DNA from: Treponema sp.
GTDB taxonomy: Bacteria; Spirochaetota; Spirochaetia; Treponematales; Breznakiellaceae
Length of the DNA stretch: 7,510 nt
NCBI GenBank assembly: GCA_031271075.1
Contig: JAISWN010000086.1
Coordinates: forward strand, 1 to 7,510
Direction: 5' to 3'
Position 1 is the stretch's first letter; each line of letters starts with the position of its first letter. Shown in pieces: positions 1 through 5,982 of the stretch. The notes under the pieces are model-generated. The model was given only the letters and a program-made list of their open reading frames with translations, had not been told where the DNA came from and did not search any database. The position numbers were made by a program, and so were the translations under genes.

Positions 1-5
1 TCCTC

Positions 6-84
6 GACCCCCTGTGGGGGGTCTGCGGGATTTCCGCTTCTATCCCTTGCGCTCTGCCAAGCCTTGCGTTTTCCCGCCGGGAAA
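6..84. repeat. Cluster of short inverted repeats at the window edge
   Basis: Positions 6-23 form a perfect 7-bp hairpin (GACCCCC, loop TGTG, GGGGGTC). Positions 27-31 and 42-46 (GGGAT and ATCCC) can pair around a ten-base loop. Positions 70-84 are an almost perfect palindrome (TTTCCCG, C, CGGGAAA). No tract of T follows any of them, so they do not look like ordinary intrinsic terminators. They could be a dispersed intergenic repeat or the edge of a structured element that starts outside the window. No convincing gene covers this stretch. Confidence 0.4.
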
Positions 85-107
85 CAAAGCCGCACTTTCA
101 TAGTTGT

Positions 108-287
108 CGGGATACTAGCAAGCTGCTTAGACTAAAAATACTTATATGGGCAACCACAAGGGCACAAAGAATTTAACCCGGCGAGTTTCACAGAGATAGG
201 GAGGAATCAACAACTTCGCCCTGAAGTCGAACCTGTGGTTCGACGAGGTATGTTGTTCTCCCGAAGTGGTTGCACTCGGGGGTTTAA
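108..287 (+). mobile_element. Possible decayed 3' end of an IS200/IS605-type tnpB with its right end
   Basis: The frame at 108-176 reads RDTSKLLRLKILIWATTR and a few more residues before a stop at 174-176. This loosely resembles the end of TnpB proteins, where an RD-x-NAA-x-NIL segment precedes a G-x-TT-x motif and then an ACG(D/E) motif. Just past the stop, CCC GGC GAG (P-G-E) sits where that last motif would be. The usual zinc-finger cysteines and the rest of the gene are absent, so any relic is very degenerate. It is followed by a structured tract and a terminal hairpin (260-280) whose stem carries one extra A, the shape of the subterminal hairpins recognised by Y1 transposases. GGGTTTAA follows and could be the cleavage end. 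The match is from memory of the family pattern, and chance resemblance is possible. Confidence 0.4.
205..287 (+). ncRNA. Nested hairpins, possible omega-RNA-like scaffold
   Basis: AACAAC (209-214) pairs with GTTGTT (252-257), and the bases inside can extend that stem (CTTCG 214-218 with CGAGG 244-248, one G-T pair, competing with the end of the inner hairpin). It encloses a perfect 8-bp hairpin, 226-233 with 237-244, loop TGT. A second hairpin follows at 260-280: CCCGA with TCGGG, one bulged A, GTG with CAC, loop GTTG. Such nested structure over the 3' end of tnpB and the insertion-sequence right end is what omega RNAs of TnpB look like. If so, the guide would start near 285-290. Expression and function cannot be judged, and without an intact tnpB it would probably be a relic. 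Confidence 0.27.
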
Positions 288-347
288 TCCCTAACTCAAC
301 GGGGTCTGTATATAGGAGATGGAACACTGTATTAAGGGCGACCTGAG

Positions 348-1595
348 TTACCGATGTCTCAGCCAATGTTTTAACTTGTTATACTTCTCCATATCCAATA
401 GCTTTCTTCCCACGCGCCTCATTCCCGTCATAATCATGCGGGGCATACAAAACAAAACCGCCGCCACGAAATAAGAAGGAAGCCACTTGCCGTTTCCCCG
501 CGCAAAATCAATATTGTCTTTGGCAAAGACATCTGTTTTGTATTTCAGCAATTGTAGACACTGATAACGAAAGGCGTGTTCCCGGTAAATTGATATATCA
601 AAAACATCTTGAAACTCAGCCAGTACGCCCGCGCTTTCGAGGGTCATTATAGTACGCAGACATTTTGGACAGAATGAACAATTCCCGGCGTCTAGCCGTT
701 CACCGTTTATGCAGACATTCAGGTATTTCTTTACCGGCTCATATTCGGCGATGTGGATTGTCTTTTCTGTGCGCGAATATTGCTGGCCATCGGCAATAAA
801 TTCTATTGATTCGGTGCCTAATAACGGCAGCAGATACGGATCGGAATATTCCGTTATATCAAAATCCTTTGAAAATTTGCCAAAGGACATCATTTCACTA
901 TAGCTAATCGCAGATGAAATATAGTACTTTGAAATTGTACCCTGTAAAGCTAGAATCCCGGAAGCCGTTGTCAAGGTGCAGGTTTTTTGATGACCAAACT
1001 CTTCGTGAAACTTATGTATATTTGAATTAACTTTTATAAACGCCAAATTCACACTTTTGGGGAATTCATGTAGATACTCATACCGTTTCAAGAATTTATT
1101 TTCCGTATCAGGATTTGAGTATAAACCATGAGAACCAACGTTGAGGAATATCAGGGTATTAATCCGGCATCGCTCATCTTTTTCCAGGACAAAATGGTCG
1201 TAGATGGTACAAAACGAATCAACGCCGCCGGAAAATCCGGTTCCGATTCCGGCAGCCGTTACGGTCTTTTCTTCCGAAAAAGAATCCGCCGTTATCTTAA
1301 TCCGTTTTAACGAAGGCGAATATGCCGTCAAAACGGCCTGTACATAGGTCAGTATGTTTCTATGCAGCTTTTTGGATATCGCACCTGCTATATGTATGTC
1401 CTCGCCGTATCTCATTGCCGGGTATAACAACGCGACCAGGAAGGCATCGTACCGGTTCACCGTTAAATAGTGCTGCTGTTTTACCGGAACCGAGAACCAG
1501 ATTTTATCATCACCAAAGGAATCGCTTTTTATATCGGCAATGACGCTTGCCTGATTGTTTTCGTCTGTAGCGCGTATGTTGGTTAAGACAATCAT
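348..1595 (-). CDS. PP-loop ATPase, QueC/QatC-like, function unknown
   Basis: This 415-residue protein has an N-terminal region of about 110 residues, then an adenylating PP-loop domain with SGGVDS at residues 122-127, the ATP pyrophosphatase motif. Cysteines at 295, 306, 309 and 312 (C-x10-C-x2-C-x2-C) match the zinc site of QueC, which makes 7-cyano-7-deazaguanine. The protein is much longer than QueC (about 230 residues); size and the N-terminal extension resemble QatC of the Qat anti-phage system and similar proteins in surface-polysaccharide loci. The C-terminus (about 372-415) has a short hydrophobic stretch and is then strongly basic. No qatA, qatB or qatD, and no queuosine gene, lies beside it. 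It is clearly more AT-rich than the genes from 2136 on and sits among gene debris, suggesting horizontal transfer. The ATG at 1595 follows GGGGGCGG by four bases. The family is well supported; the substrate is unknown. Confidence 0.8.
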   Translation of the reverse strand: MIVLTNIRATDENNQASVIADIKSDSFGDDKIWFSVPVKQQHYLTVNRYDAFLVALLYPAMRYGEDIHIAGAISKKLHRNILTYVQAVLTAYSPSLKRIKITADSFSEEKTVTAAGIGTGFSGGVDSFCTIYDHFVLEKDERCRINTLIFLNVGSHGLYSNPDTENKFLKRYEYLHEFPKSVNLAFIKVNSNIHKFHEEFGHQKTCTLTTASGILALQGTISKYYISSAISYSEMMSFGKFSKDFDITEYSDPYLLPLLGTESIEFIADGQQYSRTEKTIHIAEYEPVKKYLNVCINGERLDAGNCSFCPKCLRTIMTLESAGVLAEFQDVFDISIYREHAFRYQCLQLLKYKTDVFAKDNIDFARGNGKWLPSYFVAAVLFCMPRMIMTGMRRVGRKLLDMEKYNKLKHWLRHR

Positions 1596-1703
1596 TATAC
1601 CGCCCCCATGATTTCAGGCGGAGCGCTAAAGAGAAGCGGCGAATCAAGAGTACGCGCGGTATCAGGGCGGCCCCCCAGCGCATAAAGGCCCATATCCCCA
1701 GCA

Positions 1704-1740
1704 TGACCCGCTCTGAGCGGGGGGCGGGCGTTCAGGGTCA
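1704..1740. repeat. GC-rich nested inverted repeats
   Basis: CCCGCT (1707-1712), loop CTG, AGCGGG (1716-1721) is a perfect 6-bp hairpin. A wider pair, TGACCC (1704-1709) with GGGTCA (1735-1740), shares the left arm, so two alternative foldings compete. It lies about 110 bases upstream of the QatC-like start, on the transcript side. It may act as a leader structure or be a dispersed repeat. No T-tract follows on either strand. Confidence 0.35.
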
Positions 1741-1767
1741 GGGCTATGGCAAGGTTCGCAAGCGTTA

Positions 1768-1783
1768 GTAGTGTTTGTACTAC
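1768..1783. promoter_or_regulatory. Palindrome, possible operator
   Basis: GTAGT (1768-1772), six bases GTTTGT, ACTAC (1779-1783) is a perfect inverted repeat of operator size. It lies about 175 bases upstream of the minus-strand QatC-like gene. No regulator gene is adjacent and no second copy was seen in the window, so binding by a repressor is only a possibility. Confidence 0.2.
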
Positions 1784-1817
1784 CGCCCCTGATCTGTAAG
1801 AATATTTAGAATAACAT

Positions 1818-1826
1818 GGGGGGGGG
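1818..1826. repeat. Run of nine G
   Basis: Nine consecutive G on the plus strand, nine C in the minus-strand direction. Tracts of this length are prone to slippage in replication and to base-calling error. It lies just downstream of the short minus-strand frame ending at 1828 and about 225 bases upstream of the QatC-like start. It is not inside a recognisable gene here. Confidence 0.7.
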
Positions 1827-1827
1827 A

Positions 1828-1923
1828 TTAATTGGCTGCGTGCATCCCGCAAAACTCCATGTGTTCTTGCCGGGAGAACATGACAATTTCCCGCGCTGTT
1901 TCCGCAGGAAGCTCTTCATTTCT
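1828..1923 (-). pseudogene. Possible C-terminal gene fragment, unidentified
   Basis: This short open frame has 31 codons and ends in TAA at 1828-1830. It reads ELPAETAREIVMFSRQEHME followed by a few more residues, with amphipathic, coding-like composition. A stop lies directly upstream (1924-1926) and there is no early start, so it looks like a fragment. An alternative frame starts with ATG at 1917-1919 after AAGGAG (spacing eight) and encodes 37 residues to 1806, but its composition (a proline run from the C-tract) is less protein-like. I do not recognise a family. Confidence 0.25.
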
Positions 1924-1946
1924 TTACTCCTTGTCGGGGGCGGCTT

Positions 1947-2075
1947 CTAAGGCTGGTACTTGGCTGTGTCTTGAAACAGTCTCTCCTTAAAGGCTTTCCG
2001 CTTTACAAACGGCTGGATATAGTCTAGCGCGAAGGGGTGCTTGTTAGTCAGGGGAAACGTATAGGTTAGGAATAC
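1947..2075 (-). pseudogene. Possible C-terminal gene fragment, unidentified
   Basis: This open frame of 42 codons ends in TAG at 1947-1949. Its end is rich in aromatic and charged residues (HPFALDYIQPFVKRKAFKER and onward), as in a real protein C-terminus. It has no Met, GTG or TTG start and is preceded by a stop at 2076-2078. Just upstream, another minus-strand frame is also protein-like (ELKVRISIPNLYVSP), so a frameshift inside a former gene is possible. It and the fragment at 1828-1923 may come from one or two lost genes. Family unknown. Confidence 0.35.
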
Positions 2076-2080
2076 TTATG

Positions 2081-2095
2081 CGAACCTTCAGTTCG
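2081..2095. repeat. Short hairpin upstream of thpR
   Basis: CGAAC, loop CTTCA, GTTCG is a perfect 5-bp stem about 40 bases before the thpR start. A short T-rich patch (GGTTTTGGG) follows on the plus strand. It might be a weak terminator that insulates thpR from the accessory segment, but the stem is short. Confidence 0.25.
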
Positions 2096-2135
2096 AGCTT
2101 GGTTTTGGGAGAATTCCGGTACACAGGAAGAGGGT

Positions 2136-2684
2136 ATGAGGCTTTTTATAGCGGTTAATTTTGATGATCCGGTGAAACGGCGGCTTTTGGAGGCCCAGGC
2201 GGAGATCCGGGCGAAATCCCTGAGGGGTAACTTTTCCCGGGAAGAGAACCTTCACCTTACCCTGGTTTTTCTGGGGGAGTGTCCCGGGGAAGGGCTGCCG
2301 GAGATAAGGCGGCTCATGGGGCAAATCGCCGGGCCGCCCCCGGAACTCAGCTTTTCCGGGCTTGGCTGTTTCAGCCGGGCACGCAAGGAACTGTGGTACC
2401 TGGAAGCGGAGGAGGGGCCCGGCCTGGAGCGGCTCCGGGAAATACAGCAAGAACTGTCCTCCGGGCTCCGGGCCCTGGGTCTTCCCATTGACACCCGTCC
2501 CTTCAGGGCCCACATCACCCTGGGCCGGGAGATTCGCCGGAAAATCCTTTGGGATAGCCGTTCCCCGGAGAGGCCGGAGTGGAACGGAAGGATCGGCGTT
2601 CCCGTGAAACGGATAAGCCTGATGAAGTCCGAACATACCCGGGGCCTTTTGGTTTACACTGGGCTTTTCGGGCAGGATCTTTAA
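2136..2684 (+). CDS. thpR: RNA 2',3'-cyclic phosphodiesterase (2H phosphoesterase)
   Basis: ThpR, formerly called 2'-5' RNA ligase, is a cytoplasmic 2H phosphoesterase that opens 2',3'-cyclic phosphate RNA ends to 2'-phosphates and can reversibly join 2'-5' RNA linkages in vitro. Both catalytic H-x-T-x motifs are present: HLTL at residues 40-43 and HITL at 126-129, each in the expected half of the two-lobed fold. The start MRLFIAVNF is typical. At 182 residues the length is normal for the family. The ATG follows AGGAAGAGGG closely, supporting this start. It is the first GC-rich core gene after the accessory segment and converges on the pfkB-family gene with 22 bases between stops. It seems to be transcribed alone. 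Its physiological substrate in bacteria is not firmly established. Confidence 0.93.
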   Translation: MRLFIAVNFDDPVKRRLLEAQAEIRAKSLRGNFSREENLHLTLVFLGECPGEGLPEIRRLMGQIAGPPPELSFSGLGCFSRARKELWYLEAEEGPGLERLREIQQELSSGLRALGLPIDTRPFRAHITLGREIRRKILWDSRSPERPEWNGRIGVPVKRISLMKSEHTRGLLVYTGLFGQDL

Positions 2685-2706
2685 TGGGAAACCTGAAGCC
2701 GGATCT

Positions 2707-3633
2707 TTAACCGGGCAAAGGAAGGGGGCTATCCTCACCCGGCAGGCTGTCGGGTGTTGTCCCGTGCATACCCACCACGGCGGCGCCGATCTTGTTGGCT
2801 ATCCCGCAGGCTTCCCGGAGCCCCCTTCCCTGTTTAAAGCCGGCGATAAGCGCCCCGCAGTGGGCGTCCCCCGCCCCCACCGTATCGATCACCCTGGCCG
2901 CCGCGCCGGGAACAAAAAAACCGGCGTCCGCGTCTTTTTCCCGGCAGTAACAGCCCCGCTCCCCCAGGGTGATGACCAGGCCGTTCCCCGTCATTTTGGC
3001 CAGAACCTCCGCCGCCGTCGCCACATCGTTTTTGCCTGAAAAAGCGGCGGCTTCCGCCTCGTTCAGGTGGAGGAAAGGGCCGCCATTCGCGCCCCGCCGG
3101 GCAAGGAGCCGCTCCACGCGGCGCCGGGGAATCCGCGTGATCCGGGGCCCCGGGGCAAAGTACAGATCCAGTTCCGGGTGTTCCAGGACAAATTCAACCA
3201 GTTCATCCCCGCTGGGCTCTTCCACCTCGATACCGCAGATAAAAACGCTGTCTATCCGGGAATAATCCGGCTTTTTCATCCAGGACCGGGAAAAGAGGTA
3301 CTCCGCCCCGTGCCAGGACAGGAAGCTCCGTTCCCCGTCCGCTTCCACAAGGCAGTAACAGCAGCCGTTTTCCGCTTCCAGCCTGACAAAGGGCTCGATC
3401 CCCTCTCTGGCAAGCCCTTCCTCAACCATACGGCCGTAGATGCCGCTCCCCACCGGGGAACAGAGCTGGGCGGGGCTTTGGAACAGCCTGAGGGTTTTAA
3501 AAACATTGTAGGCGCAGCCCCCAAGGCGGCAGACAGAGGGGCCGATGTTGATGTCCTCCCCCCGCCGGGGAAGACGCGGCAGGGAGAGAACCACGTCAAC
3601 CACCGTGGAGCCTATCACCAGGGTTTGTTTCAT
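2707..3633 (-). CDS. PfkB-family carbohydrate or nucleoside kinase
   Basis: This 308-residue ribokinase-fold kinase transfers the ATP gamma-phosphate to a sugar or nucleoside hydroxyl. The N-terminal PfkB signature is visible around the GG pair at residues 38-39 (RLGGCAYN), and the C-terminal signature at 250-256 (DTVGAGD) holds the catalytic Asp256 and the anion hole. NEAEAA at 191-196 is the usual mid-domain motif. The length is normal. The substrate cannot be set from the sequence: ribokinase, pseudouridine kinase and fructokinase relatives all share these motifs. Cysteines are unusually many (pairs at 91-92 and around 228-230). The ATG follows AGGGGAAAATAGGG, a good ribosome site, 12 bases after the stop of the upstream peptidase gene, so it is probably the last gene of that operon. 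No strong terminator is seen before the convergent thpR. Confidence 0.93.
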   Translation of the reverse strand: MKQTLVIGSTVVDVVLSLPRLPRRGEDINIGPSVCRLGGCAYNVFKTLRLFQSPAQLCSPVGSGIYGRMVEEGLAREGIEPFVRLEAENGCCYCLVEADGERSFLSWHGAEYLFSRSWMKKPDYSRIDSVFICGIEVEEPSGDELVEFVLEHPELDLYFAPGPRITRIPRRRVERLLARRGANGGPFLHLNEAEAAAFSGKNDVATAAEVLAKMTGNGLVITLGERGCYCREKDADAGFFVPGAAARVIDTVGAGDAHCGALIAGFKQGRGLREACGIANKIGAAVVGMHGTTPDSLPGEDSPLPLPG

Positions 3634-3645
3634 CCCTATTTTCCC

Positions 3646-4764
3646 CTAAAAACCCAGGGCCCTTTCAAGCTGCCGCTTCGGGTCTTCCCTTCCCTTTTTC
3701 AGTGTTTTCGCCGCGGCAATGAATTTCGGAAGATCCCCGCCGGATCTTTCGTAAAGATCCCGGTAAAAACGGTTGTCCGCGAAGTAGAGCCGGTAGAGTT
3801 CCAGATAGGCGTTGTTTACCGGCAGTTCCGCAAAGCGGCGGATAAAATCCCGGTAACTTTCACTCCTAAAGCGGCCCTCGTAGTCCCGGACAAAACGTTC
3901 CTTGTTCAGCCGGATAATCTCCTCCTTCCGGGCCAGCGTCTCTTCCCGGTCCAGGCCGCTTTTGTAGAGCCCGTCAAGTTCCCCGATGAGTTCGTGCAGA
4001 AACCCTATATAAACGGCGCTGTCCGCCTCGGAATCGAATATCTCCCGGTACTGGGGGGAATCGCCGCCGTATTTTTTTTCGATGTAGATCCGGGCCCCTT
4101 CGGTTCCCACGAATTCCGCGAGTTCCTCGTTAAACTGGGACCGGTCTTTCAGATACACCGTGGCGTGGAGGAGTTCGTGGATCAGGAGATCCGCCAACTG
4201 GTAATCCGAATAATCGCGCATGTAGGAATAGAGGGGATCTTTGAACCAGCCCAGGGTGCTAAAGGCGTCCACCTGCCGTACCCAGACATCCAGCCCCTTT
4301 TTCCGCAGCTTGTCCCGCTCTTTCCTGGCGTCTTCAACGTTAAAGAAACCCTTGTAGGGAACCTTCCCCACCACGGGGAACCACCATTCGTAGCGGGTAA
4401 AGGAATCCTGCGCGGCGGCGGAGACTACCGCGGCTATGTAGCTCCGGTCCAGTTCCACGTAACGGGTATAGTTGGCGCTCTCCTTAAGGCCCAGTTCCTC
4501 CATGGCGAAGCGCCGGATATCCCGGACCCGCTCCACAAAACGCCGGTTTTCCCCGCCTGCCTCCGGCATTTCCCCGCCGGGTTTTTCCGATCCATCGGGC
4601 GGGAGGGCGGAGCCGGTATCGGCGGCCAGGGAGTCCAGGGGAACCGCCCGGCCCAGGTAACCCAGCATGACGGCCCCCTGCTTGAGGGTGTAACACCCGG
4701 AAAAGAGGATGGAGAGACCCAGGAGGATAAGAGCCGCCGCGGCGATAGGTATATACTTGATCAT
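3646..4764 (-). CDS. Predicted zinc aminopeptidase, lipoprotein
   Basis: The start chosen at 4764 gives 372 residues. The N-terminus MIKYIPIAAAALILLGLSIL is a hydrophobic signal ending in a lipobox (LFSGC, Cys24), so the protein should be lipidated and anchored in the envelope. A longer in-frame reading from 4815 would add 17 residues, put charge before the signal and overlap the upstream gene; the ATG at 4764 has AGGGG five bases upstream and is preferred. The metal motif HELLH is at residues 196-200 and is followed by NEELAEFVG (from 212), which supplies a further likely ligand Glu. Size and layout fit the uncharacterised predicted aminopeptidase family (Pfam Aminopep, PF10023), named by prediction rather than tested activity. 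A Pro/Gly-rich linker at about 45-75 separates the anchor from the catalytic part. It lies between the zinc-ribbon gene and the kinase gene in one probable operon. Confidence 0.85.
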   Translation of the reverse strand: MIKYIPIAAAALILLGLSILFSGCYTLKQGAVMLGYLGRAVPLDSLAADTGSALPPDGSEKPGGEMPEAGGENRRFVERVRDIRRFAMEELGLKESANYTRYVELDRSYIAAVVSAAAQDSFTRYEWWFPVVGKVPYKGFFNVEDARKERDKLRKKGLDVWVRQVDAFSTLGWFKDPLYSYMRDYSDYQLADLLIHELLHATVYLKDRSQFNEELAEFVGTEGARIYIEKKYGGDSPQYREIFDSEADSAVYIGFLHELIGELDGLYKSGLDREETLARKEEIIRLNKERFVRDYEGRFRSESYRDFIRRFAELPVNNAYLELYRLYFADNRFYRDLYERSGGDLPKFIAAAKTLKKGREDPKRQLERALGF

Positions 4765-4787
4765 CACGACCCCTATCTTAGCGTATT

Positions 4788-5210
4788 TTAACCTATGGCG
4801 TGAGGGCCCCGGCAATGACGGCAGCCCAGGATATGGACGTGGGGCTTCCGGGAGGGGCGTTCAAAAACCCTGGCGAACAGGTACTCCTCCTTCCCAAGGG
4901 CACTGCCGCAGACGGGACAGTTCCGGGGACGCTGCCCGCCGCCAAGGCAGAACACGCAGCCCTGGATATGCATCATCCGGTCATAGCCGTTAAGGGAGGG
5001 AAAGGCTACCGACTTAACCAACTGGAGATTTTCCAGCCTGGCGGAACAGACCGGGCAGCTTTGGGCCGCCCCGGCCCAGCCTTCCCCCGCTTCCCCAGGT
5101 TTTAGGCTGGTTTTTACCAGAGAGGCCGGGCCGCCCTTCCTGAAAAACAGGGTGTATCCAAACCAGAGAAGGGCGAGCCCGGTAAACACAAAGGCAAGAA
5201 CGGGCAGCAT
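4788..5210 (-). CDS. Small membrane protein with two duplicated Cys4 (zinc-ribbon-like) units
   Basis: This 140-residue protein of unknown function has one N-terminal membrane segment (residues 2-23, hydrophobic, then FFRKGG), a short linker, and two tandem cysteine units. Unit one has CPVC at 52-55 and CVFC at 85-88; unit two has CPVC at 98-101 and CRHC at 130-133. The units are alike beyond the cysteines: both start CPVC-(S/G)-x2-L and end with (M/V)HI-x-GC-x2-C, at 37 and 36 residues long. This suggests internal duplication and two metal sites, probably zinc, on one side of the membrane. The orientation (charge after the segment) suggests a cytoplasmic tail. It is the first gene of a probable three-gene operon and lies 37 bases from the divergent rsmI. 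The ribosome site (GGGAG, about 14 bases upstream) is distant. I do not recognise a named family. Confidence 0.83.
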   Translation of the reverse strand: MLPVLAFVFTGLALLWFGYTLFFRKGGPASLVKTSLKPGEAGEGWAGAAQSCPVCSARLENLQLVKSVAFPSLNGYDRMMHIQGCVFCLGGGQRPRNCPVCGSALGKEEYLFARVFERPSRKPHVHILGCRHCRGPHAIG

Positions 5211-5247
5211 GGTAGCCGGTATTACTCCCGAAAGGTATAGTTAAAGG

Positions 5248-5928
5248 GTGGCGGTTCTCTATATTATCGGTACTCCCATCGGGAATTTGGGTGATTTGAG
5301 CCTGAGGGCGGCGGAAACCCTCAAGGCGGTAGACCTGGTGGCCTGCGAGGATACCCGCCGGACTCTGAAACTCCTTTCCCACCTGGGAATCCGGGTAAAA
5401 ACCCTCTCCTGCCGGGCCCAAAACGAGGAATTTGCCGGGGAAAAGGTGCTGGCCGAACTGGATCAGGGTAAAAACGTGGCTTACGCCAGCGACGCGGGGA
5501 CTCCGGCGCTCAGCGATCCCGGCGCGGCGCTGGTACGCATGGCCGTCCGGGCGGGACACCGGGTTATCCCCGTTCCGGGCCCTTCGGCCTTTGCCAGCCT
5601 GGTAAGCGTATCCGGCGGCATGGACAAGACAGTGGTATTCGAAGGTTTTCTGTCCCCCAAACCGGGCCGGCGGCGCGGCCGCCTCCGGGAACTCCTGGCC
5701 GGCGGCGCGGCCTTCGTCCTTTACGAATCGCCCTTCCGGGTACTCAAGCTTTTAGAGGATCTGGCCGAATTTGATGGGGAACGGTACGTATGTGTGGGAC
5801 GGGAGATGACCAAGATACACGAGGAGTATTTACGGGGTTCGGCGGCGGAGATTTTTGCCCTCCTGGGGGAGAAAACCGAAAAAAAGGGCGAATTTTCCGT
5901 CTATGTATCTGGCAGGAAAGCCGATTAA
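5248..5928 (+). CDS. rsmI: 16S rRNA (cytidine-1402 2'-O)-methyltransferase
   Basis: RsmI uses S-adenosylmethionine to methylate the 2'-OH of C1402 in the decoding centre of 16S rRNA, alongside RsmH. Family signatures occur in order: GTPIGNLGD (8-16), ACEDTRRT, SDAGTPALSDPG, PGPSA, EGF-L-P, YESPFR, R-x-MTK-x2-EE and KGEF near the end. These identify the tetrapyrrole-methylase fold and separate RsmI from CobA/CbiF types. At 226 residues it is shorter than the roughly 280 of E. coli and lacks the C-terminal extra domain, while the catalytic core is complete. The start is GTG; GAAAGG lies 12 bases upstream and AAAGG abuts it. It is divergent from the membrane zinc-ribbon gene with 37 bases between, so their promoters must share or overlap this gap or nearby coding DNA. 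flgM follows after 54 bases. Confidence 0.95.
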   Translation: MAVLYIIGTPIGNLGDLSLRAAETLKAVDLVACEDTRRTLKLLSHLGIRVKTLSCRAQNEEFAGEKVLAELDQGKNVAYASDAGTPALSDPGAALVRMAVRAGHRVIPVPGPSAFASLVSVSGGMDKTVVFEGFLSPKPGRRRGRLRELLAGGAAFVLYESPFRVLKLLEDLAEFDGERYVCVGREMTKIHEEYLRGSAAEIFALLGEKTEKKGEFSVYVSGRKAD

Positions 5929-5932
5929 CGTA

Positions 5933-5960
5933 TAAACTAATCAGAGAATTGTGCCGATAA
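5933..5960 (+). promoter_or_regulatory. Sigma-28 (FliA-type) promoter for flgM
   Basis: TAAA at 5933-5936 and GCCGATAA at 5953-5960 match the flagellar sigma-28 consensus (TAAA, about 15 bases, GCCGATAA). The -10 element is a perfect match and the spacer is 16. It lies 22 bases before the flgM ATG, between the rsmI stop and flgM. This predicts sigma-28-driven flgM transcription with feedback: when FlgM leaves the cell or is diluted, free sigma-28 makes more FlgM. Promoter strength is not shown. Confidence 0.85.
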
Positions 5961-5982
5961 TCAAGGCAGGCAGGGAAAGACC

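Larger units (their letters stand above)
1596..2135. other. Gene-poor accessory stretch with remnants
   Basis: This is about 540 bases without a convincing intact gene, between the QatC-like gene and thpR. It holds a GC-rich hairpin segment near 1704-1740, a palindrome at 1768-1783, a nine-G run at 1818-1826, two short protein-like minus-strand frames (1828-1923 and 1947-2075) and a hairpin at 2081-2095. The promoter of the QatC-like gene should lie in the part nearest 1600, and that of thpR near 2090-2130. I could not identify either with confidence. The mixture suggests a site where foreign DNA was inserted and then decayed. Confidence 0.6.

Noticed and set aside
255..300. tRNA-like T-arm (GGTTTAATCC) after a hairpin
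   Set aside because: No acceptor stem, anticodon arm or matching T-stem can be formed around it.
142..366. Minus-strand frame of 74 codons
   Set aside because: It overlaps the hairpin region and the end of the QatC-like gene, starts with TTG without a ribosome site, and its sequence resembles no family. It is probably the antisense of the possible insertion-sequence end.
1594..1599. TATAAT on the minus strand
   Set aside because: It overlaps the ATG of the QatC-like gene and has no -35 box at the right distance, so it cannot be its promoter.
1595..1852. Minus-strand frame of 85 codons whose stop overlaps the QatC-like start (TAATG)
   Set aside because: It starts with TTG, runs through the poly-C tract and GC-rich hairpins, and has low-complexity composition. 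The overlap could mean coupling, but the protein is not believable.
2675..2710. Ten-base direct repeat GGATCTTTAA at the convergent gene ends
   Set aside because: It is short, falls on the two stop regions, and shows no sign of being a mobile or regulatory site.
2088..2738. Minus-strand frame of 216 codons
   Set aside because: It is antisense to thpR, whose two H-x-T-x motifs show which strand codes.
3067..4791. Plus-strand frame of 574 codons
   Set aside because: It is antisense to the kinase and peptidase genes, which carry full family motifs. Long antisense frames are common in GC-rich DNA.
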